In this document: positions 50,565 through 58,510 of the stretch, piece by piece
Position numbering within the stretch: the stretch's first letter is position 1
How the letters are laid out: the number at the start of each line of letters is the position of its first letter
NCBI RefSeq assembly: GCF_014199935.1
Contig: NZ_JACHOP010000023.1
Location: 25,482-89,481, forward strand
Direction of reading: 5' to 3'
Source of the DNA: Methylorubrum rhodinum
GTDB lineage: Bacteria; Pseudomonadota; Alphaproteobacteria; Rhizobiales; Beijerinckiaceae
DNA: 64,000 nucleotides
Program-made: the position numbers and the translations under genes
Notes under the pieces: generated by a model
What the model saw: only the letters and a program-made list of their open reading frames with translations
The model's database searches: none
What the model was told of the DNA's origin: nothing

Positions 50565-50765
50565 ATGAGCAGCACCACCGACAAGCTGAAGGGTCTCGCC
50601 AACGAAGCCGCGGGCAACATCAAGCAGGGCATCGGCAACGCCACCGGAAACGACAAACTCGTGGCCGAGGGCAAGGCCCAGGAGATCAAGGGCGAGGCCC
50701 AGAAGACGACCGGCGAGGTCAAGGACGGCGTGAAGAACGTCGCCGACAAGATCACCGGCCGCTGA
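50565..50765 (+). CDS. CsbD family protein
   Basis: A 66-residue protein with two CsbD-like motifs: KLKGLANEAAGNIKQGIGNATGND at its start (core GNIKQGIGNATGND) and a second helix QEIKGEAQKTTGEVKDGVK. It is charged and probably unfolded in part. AAGGAGACAG ribosome site precedes ATG 50565. It is a typical full-length CsbD protein, unlike the 52-residue paralogue at 48916. Confidence 0.85.
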   Translation: MSSTTDKLKGLANEAAGNIKQGIGNATGNDKLVAEGKAQEIKGEAQKTTGEVKDGVKNVADKITGR

Positions 50766-50827
50766 TCGACCGGAGCGCCTGGTCGGCGGGGCCGCCGACC
50801 CCGCTCGCCGGCCCCTCCCCTCCCGAC

Positions 50828-50858
50828 GTGGTCCGGACGTGAGACACGTTCGGACCAC
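50828..50858 (+). terminator. Hairpin downstream of csbD (no T-run)
   Basis: GTGGTCCG (50828-50835) pairs with CGGACCAC (50851-50858), and within it ACGTG (50837-50841) pairs with CACGT (50845-50849). The whole makes a 14-bp stem (one G-T wobble) with an AGA loop. It lies 63 bp beyond the csbD stop. No T-run follows, so it could be a protective or Rho-assisted structure rather than a classical terminator. Confidence 0.5.
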
Positions 50859-50871
50859 GGAGCGCCGTTGA

Positions 50872-50930
50872 CCGAGAGCCGTGTCGGACCCGATCGCATC
50901 AGGCCGGGCACGGCTCTCGGTCTTTGTCTT
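50872..50930 (+). terminator. Intrinsic terminator-like hairpin with T-rich tail
   Basis: Perfect 12-bp arms CCGAGAGCCGTG (50872-50883) and CACGGCTCTCGG (50909-50920) surround a 25-bp loop, followed by TCTTTGTCTT. It lies between csbD and the YidB-like gene. This is the best Rho-independent terminator candidate in the window, although the loop is long. Confidence 0.65.
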
Positions 50931-51013
50931 GCCGCGCATTCTTTCGACGAACCGATTTCCGCTCCGTCGGAATGCGCCCTGGCCGAAACACCCGAAATCT
51001 CGAGGAGCACGCG

Positions 51014-51490
51014 ATGAGCAAGGGATACCCGTCGATGACCGCCCTGCTGGGGCTGCTGGCGGTGGCCGGCTACCAGAACCGGGACAAGATCGCCGAGTGG
51101 CTCGGCCAGCACGGCAAGGACGCCCCGCGGGCTCCGGCCTCGCCCGCGACCGTGCCGCGCGTGTCCTCGACCGACCGGCCGGCGGCTCTCGAAGGCCTGC
51201 TCGGCGGCCTCGGCGCGGGCGGCGTCGGCGGGCTGATCGCCGGGGGCCTGGGCGAACTGGTCGACCACTTCACCCGCGGCGGCCACGGTGAGACGGCCAA
51301 GTCCTGGATCGATCACGGCGAGAACCGGACCATGGCCGAGGCCGACCTGGAGCGCGCCATCGGCTCCGAGACCCTCGACCACCTGACGCAGCAGACCGGC
51401 CTCAGCCGCGCCGCCCTGCTGTCCCGGCTCACGCGCGAACTGCCCTCGGCAATCGACCGCTACTCGCCCGATGGCCGCCTGCCCGTCTGA
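51014..51490 (+). CDS. YidB-like (DUF937) protein
   Basis: A 158-residue protein with a short hydrophobic start (MTALLGLLAVAGYQ), a Gly-rich segment (GGLGAGGVGGLIAGGLGELV, about 64-83) and the DUF937/YidB C-terminal part TMAEADLERAIGSETLDHLT with LSRAALLSRLTRELPSAID. Function of the family is unknown. GAGGAGC site precedes ATG 51014. Confidence 0.8.
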   Translation: MSKGYPSMTALLGLLAVAGYQNRDKIAEWLGQHGKDAPRAPASPATVPRVSSTDRPAALEGLLGGLGAGGVGGLIAGGLGELVDHFTRGGHGETAKSWIDHGENRTMAEADLERAIGSETLDHLTQQTGLSRAALLSRLTRELPSAIDRYSPDGRLPV

Positions 51491-51999
51491 TCCGAATCGG
51501 CGATGACCGTTGCTCATTGCCGATTGCCCCCGCGCAAGGGGACGAGAAGGGGGACGAGAAAGGGAACGAGACTTGGGGGCGGCAGTCGTCCGCCGAACGC
51601 GCGGAACGGGACCATCGGTCATGGTCCGTGCGGCTCGGTACGACACGGGTTCGGGCTGAGGCCGGATGTCCGTCCCGGCGTGCGGAGCCAGCAGGCTCCC
51701 ACGCCCGTCGCGAACCGAGGGATCGATGCGGTCCTCGGGTTCCCCTCCCCCCGTTTGGGATGGGATTCGCAGTGGCGGTCATCCGGAAGGCAACGCCGCG
51801 CCTCCCCGTGAACGGCTGCCGCATCCGTTCTCTGCGACGGGACGAAGAACGGTACGATCCACCGAGGGCCCGGATCGCGAACCGGAAAACCGAACATTCC
51901 TGAAAAAAGTGCGACGACCCGTGAACCGGTGACGTCCCTGCCGCGACCCATGCGGGAAGGCCGAAGAGTTCGGCCTCTCCCGATCCTCAGGAGGTCGTC
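51491..51999. other. Intergenic region with short tandem repeats
   Basis: No supported gene. At 51538-51572 a 12-bp unit GGGGACGAGAAG is repeated three times with slight change. A purine-rich A-tract (about 51895-51915) lies before the next gene, whose ribosome site CAGGAGG is at 51989-51995. Confidence 0.55.
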
Positions 52000-52404
52000 A
52001 TGGCTCGCTTCTCGTCCCTCTTCCGCGCCGTCCCGGTCGGCGCCGCCACCCTGATCACCCTCGGCGTGCTGGCCGCCCCTACCGGCGCCAGCGCCGGGTT
52101 CAAGATCCCGGCCTGTTCCCCGAACTGCCTCGGCCCGTCGAAGCCGGTGAAGCCTTTCATCGTTTCCAGTTACGGCACCAAGTTCAAGTACAAGCCGGGC
52201 CACAAGATCGGCGGTGGCTGGGTCCACAAGCATGGCGGCGGCTGGGGCTACGGCGCGGCGGCGCTGGGCGGCATCGCGGTCGGGTTGGTCGCGGCCGGTG
52301 CCGCCTCGGCCAATGCCTATGCCGGTGACTGCGCCCTGGTGCGTCGGGAGGCGGTCGACGAGGACGGGACCGTCTACATCCGCCGCGTCCGCGTCTGCGA
52401 GTGA
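52000..52404 (+). CDS. Hypothetical secreted Gly-rich protein
   Basis: A 134-residue product with signal peptide (about 1-32, ending ASA). Two Cys follow in ACSPNCLGP, then a Lys/Gly/His segment (KFKYKPGHKIGGGWVHKHGG), a hydrophobic stretch (about 87-106) and a C-terminal pair of Cys (GDCALVRRE and VRVCE). The four cysteines may form two disulfides. No family recognised. CAGGAGGTCGTC ribosome site upstream is strong, so the gene call is good though the function is not known. Confidence 0.75.
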   Translation: MARFSSLFRAVPVGAATLITLGVLAAPTGASAGFKIPACSPNCLGPSKPVKPFIVSSYGTKFKYKPGHKIGGGWVHKHGGGWGYGAAALGGIAVGLVAAGAASANAYAGDCALVRREAVDEDGTVYIRRVRVCE

Positions 52405-52502
52405 GCGTCCTGAGCGGGGCGTCCCGAGCTTACGAGGGCTCGACGCCCCGCGGCACCGCGTCCGTCGCGGCCGCCTCGGGACCGCTCCACGGGAGACCGA
52501 CC

Positions 52503-52745
52503 ATGCTGCGCGAGTCACCCCTGCCGCCGCTCGTTCTCAGTTCCGTCCTGGCGCTCGGCATCGCCCTCATCGATCCACGGACGCAGCCGCAGGCCGATGC
52601 CCGCCCGACGACGCCGATCCGCATCGAGGACGGCGTCCGCGACGAAGCCTCCGGGCATCCGGGTGTCACGCAAGCCTCGCCCGGCGCGGCGGATCCGGTG
52701 CGAGGCCGGCCCGCGCCACGCCCCCCGCAGGCTCGGAAGGCGTAG
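52503..52745 (+). CDS. Small hypothetical protein with N-terminal hydrophobic segment
   Basis: An 80-residue frame with a signal-like segment (LPPLVLSSVLALGIALI, about 7-23) and a Pro/Ala/Arg-rich remainder. GGGAGACCG precedes the ATG. It may be a small secreted or membrane-anchored protein, or a chance frame in GC-rich DNA. Confidence 0.4.
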   Translation: MLRESPLPPLVLSSVLALGIALIDPRTQPQADARPTTPIRIEDGVRDEASGHPGVTQASPGAADPVRGRPAPRPPQARKA

Positions 52746-52891
52746 GACGCCGAGCGGCGGTCGCCTTCGGACCCCGTGTCGACATCTCGGCAAGTTCTCG
52801 CTCCCGATCGGCTCGGTTGCAGACTCGCCGAAAGCTGTCAGATACTGGGACCGGATCCAAGTTTTCGCCGAAATGCGCAGGAGCGAAGATC

Positions 52892-54718
52892 ATGCCGGTC
52901 CGCTCGGGTGGTCCGCGTCGACGGCGGATGGGGGCGCCGATCCGCGGCGCCTGCGTGGGCGCCGTCCTGGCGCTGATGCCGTCCGCCGTCCTCTCGCAGA
53001 CGCGCGGCGGGTTCGAGGGCGGACCGATGCCGGGAGGCGGCAGAGGCGGGGGCGGCCTCGGCGGCGCCGGATTCGGGATCGGGATCGGCGCCGGGATCAT
53101 CGGCGGCGTCATCGCGCCGATGCTGCGCGCTCCGCGACCGGAGGCGGACGACGCGGTGGAGCCGCAGTGGCCTCGCCGCCCGGCTCCGACCGTGGCCCGT
53201 CCCGACGAGGCGATCCCGGCCCGGCCGCGGCCTGCGCGCGAGAAGGCCGCCGTCCATGCGCCGTCCCGACCGGTCCGTCCGCCCCTCGCCGAGGCGCCGC
53301 GCCCGGACTCTCGCCGCACCGTGAAGGCCGCACCGGCGACGCCTCCCCCCCTGTCCCCGCCCCGCATCGAGCGCGCCGAGCCCGCCCGGCCGCCGCAACC
53401 GGCGCGGAAGGTGACCTCGCCGAGACCCGTCCTGCCCCCCGCAGCCCCGCCCTCGACCGCCCGCGGCGCTCCGCCTCCGGTCCCGGCGGCGCGCCCCGTC
53501 GCGGACGAGCCCGGCCTCGTTCCCGGCGAAGTGCTGGTGACGCTCAGGCTGTCGGCGCCCCGCGATGCGGCGAGCGGGCTCGCGCGGCGCGCCGGCCTGA
53601 GGCTCCTCGCCAGCGAAGGCTTCACGCTGGTGCCGGTCACGCTCCACCGCTACGCGATCCGGTCCGGCCGCAGCGTCGCCTCGGTCCTGCGCACGCTGGA
53701 GGCCGACCCGCAGGTCGCCACCGCGCAGCCCAACCACGCCTACGCGCTCGTGGGCGGCGGCGCGCCCGCGCTCGCGGGTGCGCAATACGCCGTCGGCAAA
53801 CTGCGCCTCGCCGAGGCGCAGGAGACCGCCACCGGCCGCGGCATTCCCGTCGCCGTCATCGATTCCGGGGTCGATGCCGCGCATCCGGCCCTCGCCGGCG
53901 CGCTGGAACGCAGTTGGGACGCGATCGCCAAGGGAGCGGTGCCGCCGGGCAGCGCGCATGCCCACGGAACGGCGGTGGCGGGCCTCGTCGGCGCGCGCGG
54001 GCCGCTCGCCAGTCCCGCCCCCGAGGCCCGCCTCCTCGCGATCCGCGCCTTCACGGGGCCGGGGGAGGCCCGGCCGAGCGGCGCGCAGGGAACAACGGTC
54101 CACGTGCTGCGCGCCGTCGACTGGGCGGCGCAGGCCGGCGCCCGGGTCGTCAACATGAGCTTCGCCGGCCCCGCGGACGCCCTGCTCGCCCGCTTCCTCG
54201 CCGCCGGATCGGCCCGCGGCACCGTCTACGTCGCGGCCGGCGGCAATGCCGGCGCGGAGGCGCCGCCCCTCTACCCGGCCGCCGATCCGAGCGTCATCGC
54301 GGTCACCGCGACCGATGCCGAGGACCGCCTCTACCGGCAGGCCAACCGCGGCGGCCATCTCTGCGTCGCGGCGCCCGGCGCGGACGTCCTCGCGGCGGCG
54401 CCGGGGGGCGGCTACGGGCTCCTGTCCGGCACCTCGATGGCGGCGCCCGCGGTCGCCGGCATCGTGGCGATGCTGCTCCAGGCCGATCCGGCCCTGACGC
54501 CGGCCCAGGTGCGCGACGCCCTGATGCGCGGCGCCCGCGACCTCGGCCCGCCCGGTCCCGATCCCGAATACGGCGCCGGCCTCGCCGACGCGCGCGCCAC
54601 CCTCCAGGCGATCGGCCTTCCGCCGCCGGCCGCCGGCACCGCCGAGGCGACGGCGCGGGCCGTCGTCGCGGCGCCGGAGCCGACGGCTGCCGAAACGCCC
54701 CCGACCCCGCGGCCATGA
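52892..54718 (+). CDS. Secreted subtilisin-like (S8) serine protease
   Basis: A 608-residue protease with the full catalytic triad: Asp324 (VAVIDSGVDAAHP), His358 (AHAHGTAVAG) and Ser515 (LSGTSMAAPA), plus oxyanion Asn452 (AAGGNAG). A signal sequence (about 15-35, VGAVLALMPSAVLSQ) and a Gly-rich hydrophobic stretch (50-78) come first. About 120 residues of Pro/Ala/Arg-rich linker follow (90-208), then a propeptide-like domain (about 209-285, EVLVTLRLSAPRDAAS). ATG 52892 has CAGGAG upstream. It precedes a sigma/anti-sigma pair, so it may be regulated by them or take part in the signal. The export route is unknown. Confidence 0.88.
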   Translation: MPVRSGGPRRRRMGAPIRGACVGAVLALMPSAVLSQTRGGFEGGPMPGGGRGGGGLGGAGFGIGIGAGIIGGVIAPMLRAPRPEADDAVEPQWPRRPAPTVARPDEAIPARPRPAREKAAVHAPSRPVRPPLAEAPRPDSRRTVKAAPATPPPLSPPRIERAEPARPPQPARKVTSPRPVLPPAAPPSTARGAPPPVPAARPVADEPGLVPGEVLVTLRLSAPRDAASGLARRAGLRLLASEGFTLVPVTLHRYAIRSGRSVASVLRTLEADPQVATAQPNHAYALVGGGAPALAGAQYAVGKLRLAEAQETATGRGIPVAVIDSGVDAAHPALAGALERSWDAIAKGAVPPGSAHAHGTAVAGLVGARGPLASPAPEARLLAIRAFTGPGEARPSGAQGTTVHVLRAVDWAAQAGARVVNMSFAGPADALLARFLAAGSARGTVYVAAGGNAGAEAPPLYPAADPSVIAVTATDAEDRLYRQANRGGHLCVAAPGADVLAAAPGGGYGLLSGTSMAAPAVAGIVAMLLQADPALTPAQVRDALMRGARDLGPPGPDPEYGAGLADARATLQAIGLPPPAAGTAEATARAVVAAPEPTAAETPPTPRP

Positions 54719-54833
54719 GCGCCGGGAGACCGGCCGGCACGGCCCCCCCGCGCGGGCCGCCCGACCGTTTTTTCCGCCGCCGCGATGAACCGAACGCGCC
54801 GCTCGCGCGACCGATGGTCGACGAGGGCGCCCG

Positions 54834-55394
54834 GTGACGGCCCTGTCCGACGAAGCGCTGGTGGCGCTGGTCGCCGGGGGCGACGGGAACGCGATGCGGA
54901 GCCTCTACGCGCGGCACTCCACCCGCGTGTTCCGGTTCCTCGTCCGCCTCGTCCGGGACGCCACCACGGCGGAGGATCTCATGAGCGACGTGTTCTTCGA
55001 CGTCTGGCAGCAGGCCGCCCGCTTCGAGGGCCGCTCCAGCGTCACGACCTGGATGCTGGGCGTCGCCCGCTTCAAGGCGCTCTCGCACCTGCGGCGGCGT
55101 CCGCACCAACCGCTCGAGCCCGACACCGCCGAGGCGATCGAGGACGAGGCCGACACGCCGGAGATCCTGCTGCAGAAGGTCGGCAAGGCGGCGGTGATCC
55201 GCCGCTGCCTGGCCGCGCTCTCGCCCGAGCACCGCGAGGTGATCGACTTGGTCTATTACCACGAGCGCAGCGTCGACGAGGTCGCCGAGATCGTCGGCGT
55301 CCCGGCCGGCACGGTGAAGACGCGGCTATTCCACGCGCGCAAGCGCCTGTCGGAGCATCTGAGCGCGCTCGGCATCGATCGGGGCTGGCCATGA
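54834..55394 (+). CDS. ECF-family RNA polymerase sigma factor
   Basis: A 186-residue sigma-70 family protein with only regions 2 and 4. Region 2 (about 24-92) contains AEDLMSDVFFDVWQQA and the -10 recognition helix SVTTWMLGVARFKAL. Region 4 (about 122-176) contains LSPEHREVIDLVYYHERSV and VPAGTVKTRLFHARKRL. The start is GTG at 54834. The stop overlaps the anti-sigma start (ATGA), showing a coupled pair. The -10/-35 of its own promoter was not identified. Confidence 0.93.
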   Translation: MTALSDEALVALVAGGDGNAMRSLYARHSTRVFRFLVRLVRDATTAEDLMSDVFFDVWQQAARFEGRSSVTTWMLGVARFKALSHLRRRPHQPLEPDTAEAIEDEADTPEILLQKVGKAAVIRRCLAALSPEHREVIDLVYYHERSVDEVAEIVGVPAGTVKTRLFHARKRLSEHLSALGIDRGWP

Positions 55395-56077
55395 GCACGA
55401 CGAGCCCATCGGGCGAAGAGCGCGCGCCGGACGAGATCGATCTGCTGCTCCCCTGGCACGCGGTCGAGCGCCTCTCGCCGGAGGAGGCGGAGCGGGTCGA
55501 GGCGGCGCTTGCCCGCGAGCCGTTGCGGCGGCACCATCTCGCGGCCGTGCGCGAGGAGCAGGCCGAGACGGTCGCGCTGAACCGGGACCTCGGAACGCCC
55601 TCGCACGCGGCACGCGACGCGCTTTTCGCGCGGATCGAGGCCGAGGGACGCCGGACGCGCCCGTCGGCCGGGCCGGCGCAGCGGATCGGCGCGTGGCTCG
55701 CGGGGCTCGCCCCCGGCACCCTCGCATGGTCCGGTGCCGCCGCGGTCCTGGTCATCGCGCTCCAGGCCGGGCTCCTCGTCGGCGCCTATCGTGCGCAGGC
55801 GCCGACCGGCTTCGCGACGGCGTCCGGACCGGAGGCCGCGCCGGCGCAAGGTGGACGGTTCGTGCTCGTCGCCTTCGCCCCGGCGGCGACGGCGGCCCGG
55901 ATCGACGCCGTGCTGCGGGATGCCCGTGCCGTGATCGTCGAAGGCCCCCGCGCCGGAGGCCTCTATCGGCTGCGGTTGACGGACGAGGCCGGGGCCGCCG
56001 CCGCGATCGAGCGGCTGCGGGCGGCGTCCGACGTCGTCGGGCTGCTGATCCCCGAGACGGCGCCGCCGAAGCCGTGA
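55391..56077 (+). CDS. Membrane anti-sigma factor
   Basis: A 228-residue protein. An N-terminal cytoplasmic anti-sigma domain (about 12-85, with LLLPWHAVERLSPEEAERVEAA) has no Cys at all, so it lacks the zinc finger of the common ZAS type. One membrane segment follows (about 108-133, AWSGAAAVLVIALQAGLLVGAY), then a periplasmic domain (about 145-225, GGRFVLVAFAPAATAARIDAVL). The overlap with the sigma gene and this topology support the role. The periplasmic domain is the likely signal-receiving part. Confidence 0.85.
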   Translation: MSTTSPSGEERAPDEIDLLLPWHAVERLSPEEAERVEAALAREPLRRHHLAAVREEQAETVALNRDLGTPSHAARDALFARIEAEGRRTRPSAGPAQRIGAWLAGLAPGTLAWSGAAAVLVIALQAGLLVGAYRAQAPTGFATASGPEAAPAQGGRFVLVAFAPAATAARIDAVLRDARAVIVEGPRAGGLYRLRLTDEAGAAAAIERLRAASDVVGLLIPETAPPKP

Positions 56078-56135
56078 GTGCCGCGCGCCCCTCGAGACGA
56101 GCGAGGGTCGGGACGACCCGCCGGACCGACCTCCG

Positions 56136-57032
56136 TCAAGGACGGATCAGGGCGGCGGCGAGGGGGCCGCAGGCCGGGTGGGGGGCGCCCCGCGCCAGCT
56201 CGGGCCCGTCCGGCTGCCAGGACAGGACGAGCGTGCCGGTGCCGGTGCCGCCCGCCGAGACCATGGCGCTGCGGGTGGCCCGTCCCCGGCCGTCCGAGAC
56301 GCTCGTGCGGACCTCGACATACTGCCCCGAGGAGCGCGCCAGGTAGGGACGCAGGCCGTCCCCCGCCACGCCGGCCACGAGCGCGCGCACGGGCACCAGG
56401 GCGGGATCGAGGCCGCCGCCCGGATTGTACACCGTCAGGGCGCCGCGCAAGCGCTCGGCCTGCTCGGCCGACAGGGACGGAAGCCGCTCGATCTCGTCCA
56501 CGCTGGAGAATGGGCCGTTGCGCGGGCCGTAGGCGAGGCCGCGCGAGGTGTATTGCGGCGCCTCGGCACCGCCGCTGGGCTCGGGATTGTCGTCGGGGTC
56601 GCGGTAGTCCATCACCTCGGCCGCGAGGGTCAGGGCGTCGGCGTCGCCGATGCCGAGCGCGCGGAACGCCGTCTCGAGGAGCGGCCGGGGCGCTGCGTTG
56701 AGGTCGATCAGCCCGCCATGGTCCTGCACGGACAGCGCGAGCCGGCGGCCCTCGGGCAGGTCGCAGGCGATCGGCGCGCCGTTGCGCGGGAGGCCGAGGC
56801 TCGCGACCCCGCGGGTCCGCTCCAGCACGAAGCCCGTCGCAACGAGCCGCGCCGCGCCGTCGGCGAGCCCCTGGAGGCGGAGGCTGCGGGCCTGACCGTC
56901 GGTGACACCGATGCGGGTCCGCTGCCGGTCGGTCGCCACCACGGCGGCCGCCGAGACCACGATCAGGATCGCCAGCACCATGGGCAGGACGAAGCCGGAT
57001 TCGTCCGCGGGCACGGGCCTGGGCGCGCTCAC
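56136..57032 (-). CDS. gspK: Type II secretion minor pseudopilin GspK
   Basis: GspK caps the pseudopilus tip with GspI and GspJ. The 298-residue protein has a prepilin-type start, ESG-FVLPMVLAILIVVSAAAV, followed by a large globular part with the helix-hairpin-helix-like LNAAPRPLLETAFRALG and the LPSLSAEQAERL piece. It is the largest minor pseudopilin as expected (about 300-330 residues). The GTG start overlaps gspJ. It is the last gene of the operon, and no gspL or gspM follows. Confidence 0.85.
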   Translation of the reverse strand: MSAPRPVPADESGFVLPMVLAILIVVSAAAVVATDRQRTRIGVTDGQARSLRLQGLADGAARLVATGFVLERTRGVASLGLPRNGAPIACDLPEGRRLALSVQDHGGLIDLNAAPRPLLETAFRALGIGDADALTLAAEVMDYRDPDDNPEPSGGAEAPQYTSRGLAYGPRNGPFSSVDEIERLPSLSAEQAERLRGALTVYNPGGGLDPALVPVRALVAGVAGDGLRPYLARSSGQYVEVRTSVSDGRGRATRSAMVSAGGTGTGTLVLSWQPDGPELARGAPHPACGPLAAALIRP

Positions 57033-57649
57033 TGGCCGAAGCCGAGCGGCACGAGGAGCGGCGGCCAGCGCCGCCGGTCGCCGGGCGGGAAGTCGAGGCT
57101 GATCTCGATCAGGCTCGGGAGCCGGTCCCGGCGGGTCCAGGCCGAGAACCAGCCCGGCTGCGGCGCGGCGAGGCCGGCCCCGAAATAGCGCAGGCGAACA
57201 TTCGCCGCCCGGCTCACCAGCACCTCCGGCGGCCGCGTGCCGGCCTCCGAACCGAGGCTGCGCGCCTCGACGAGATCGACGGTGCCGTCGCCCCGGCGGA
57301 CCGCCCACACGGTCTGGCGCACGGCCCCGCCCCGCTCGGTCCGGCGATCCGCCAGCACGGTGCCGGCGAAACGCTCCGGCTCCCCCACGAAGGGCGGCCG
57401 GCGCCCGTCGGTGTCGCGGCCGGCGAGACGGGCCAGTGAGCTGCGCAGGTGATCGCGGACGATGTCGAGATCGGTGTCGGCCGAGACCCGCCCGCCGAGC
57501 CCGGACAGTACCCCGGCGGCGCCGATCGCCTGGAACAGGAGCACGGAGATCAGCGAGAGCAGGGCGAGGGAGACCAGCATCTCGACGAGCGTGAAGCCGG
57601 CCGCGCGCGCGCGCCGCCCGCCCGGATCGGTCGGCGCCGGCTCATCCAT
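57029..57649 (-). CDS. gspJ: Type II secretion minor pseudopilin GspJ
   Basis: A minor pseudopilin of the tip complex. The N-terminal cleavage and methylation site AAG-FTLVEMLVSLALLSLISV is perfect for a prepilin peptidase. A globular C-terminal half follows, with an acidic LVEARSLGSEAG and RYFGAGLAAPQPGWFSAW. ATG 57649 follows the gspI stop by one base; a GTG at 57658 overlapping gspI is possible. About 206 residues, normal for GspJ. Confidence 0.85.
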   Translation of the reverse strand: MDEPAPTDPGGRRARAAGFTLVEMLVSLALLSLISVLLFQAIGAAGVLSGLGGRVSADTDLDIVRDHLRSSLARLAGRDTDGRRPPFVGEPERFAGTVLADRRTERGGAVRQTVWAVRRGDGTVDLVEARSLGSEAGTRPPEVLVSRAANVRLRYFGAGLAAPQPGWFSAWTRRDRLPSLIEISLDFPPGDRRRWPPLLVPLGFGQ

Positions 57650-57650
57650 C

Positions 57651-58046
57651 TCAGCCACCGAGGCCGACCGTCAGCACGGTCTCGTACACCACCGGGCCGC
57701 GCGGGGCGTCGCGGGTGAGGCGCACGTGCCAGACCGGCGGAACGTCGTGCCATCCGAGCCGCGGACCGACATCCGCGACATCGAGGATCCAGGTCTGGCC
57801 GTCGGAGAAGCGGCCCGTCTCGGCACCGCGCCGCAGGGTTCCGGCGGCGAGCCGCAGCGCGACGATCCCCCTCGCCTCGTCCACCGCCCGAAGCGCCGCC
57901 TCCACCTGCCCGCTCTGCCGACCGAGCGAGGCCGCGACGTCCAACGCCGAGACGGTGCAAAGGGACACGATCGCGAAGGCGACGAGCATCTCGACGAGGG
58001 TGAAGCCGTCCGCATCCGATCCGGACGAGGAGCGAGGCGGCGTCAT
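57651..58046 (-). CDS. gspI: Type II secretion minor pseudopilin GspI
   Basis: A 131-residue minor pseudopilin with the prepilin signature ADG-FTLVEMLVAFAIVSLCTVS and a short globular domain. GspI initiates the tip complex in known systems; size matches (about 120-135). The start ATG overlaps the gspH stop. It and its neighbours are co-directional with sco-gspH. Confidence 0.85.
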   Translation of the reverse strand: MTPPRSSSGSDADGFTLVEMLVAFAIVSLCTVSALDVAASLGRQSGQVEAALRAVDEARGIVALRLAAGTLRRGAETGRFSDGQTWILDVADVGPRLGWHDVPPVWHVRLTRDAPRGPVVYETVLTVGLGG

Positions 58047-58510
58047 GGGCCCGTCTCCGCCTCGGCGACCCGGCCGGTCAGGCTGCTGATCGCCAGGGTG
58101 CGGCGACCGGCGGCGCCGACGAGTCGGATCGTCCCTCCTGTCGCGCTGCCGTCGGGGAAGAAACGGATCTCGCCGCGCCCCGCTCGGCTCGCCTCGGAGC
58201 GCAACACCTCGACCGCGACCCCGCCCGCGGCGATCGGCGCCGCGCCGGGCCGCGTGCTCACGAACAGGCCGCGCTCGGGTACGAAGGTCAGGCTCGCGGG
58301 GGCGCCGCTGCCGCGGGCCTGCGCCCGCAGGCGGGTCAACTCGCCCGCGAGGGCGGCGGCGGTCTGATCGAGGCGGCGGCCCGGGAGCATGGTGCCGATG
58401 GCCGGGATCGCGAGCCCCGCCACGAGGCCGAGCACCGCGAGCACGACGAGCATCTCGACGAGGCTGAAGCCCGCCGCGTCGGCACCGTCCCGGGCAAGCG
58501 TCGCGGTCAC
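58043..58510 (-). CDS. gspH: Type II secretion minor pseudopilin GspH
   Basis: A 155-residue pseudopilin with AAG-FSLVEMLVVLAVLGLVAG at its N-terminus and a beta-rich domain that contains LDQTAAALAGELTRLRAQAR and a Gly-rich end. GspH links the tip complex to the GspG shaft. The GTG start at 58510 overlaps the SCO stop (GTGA). No gspG is found near it, so the shaft protein would be encoded elsewhere. Confidence 0.82.
   Translation of the reverse strand: MTATLARDGADAAGFSLVEMLVVLAVLGLVAGLAIPAIGTMLPGRRLDQTAAALAGELTRLRAQARGSGAPASLTFVPERGLFVSTRPGAAPIAAGGVAVEVLRSEASRAGRGEIRFFPDGSATGGTIRLVGAAGRRTLAISSLTGRVAEAETGP

Noticed and set aside
52401..52502. Longer start for the small protein at 52503
   Set aside because: The extension overlaps the preceding gene end and lacks a ribosome site; the ATG with GGGAG upstream is better.
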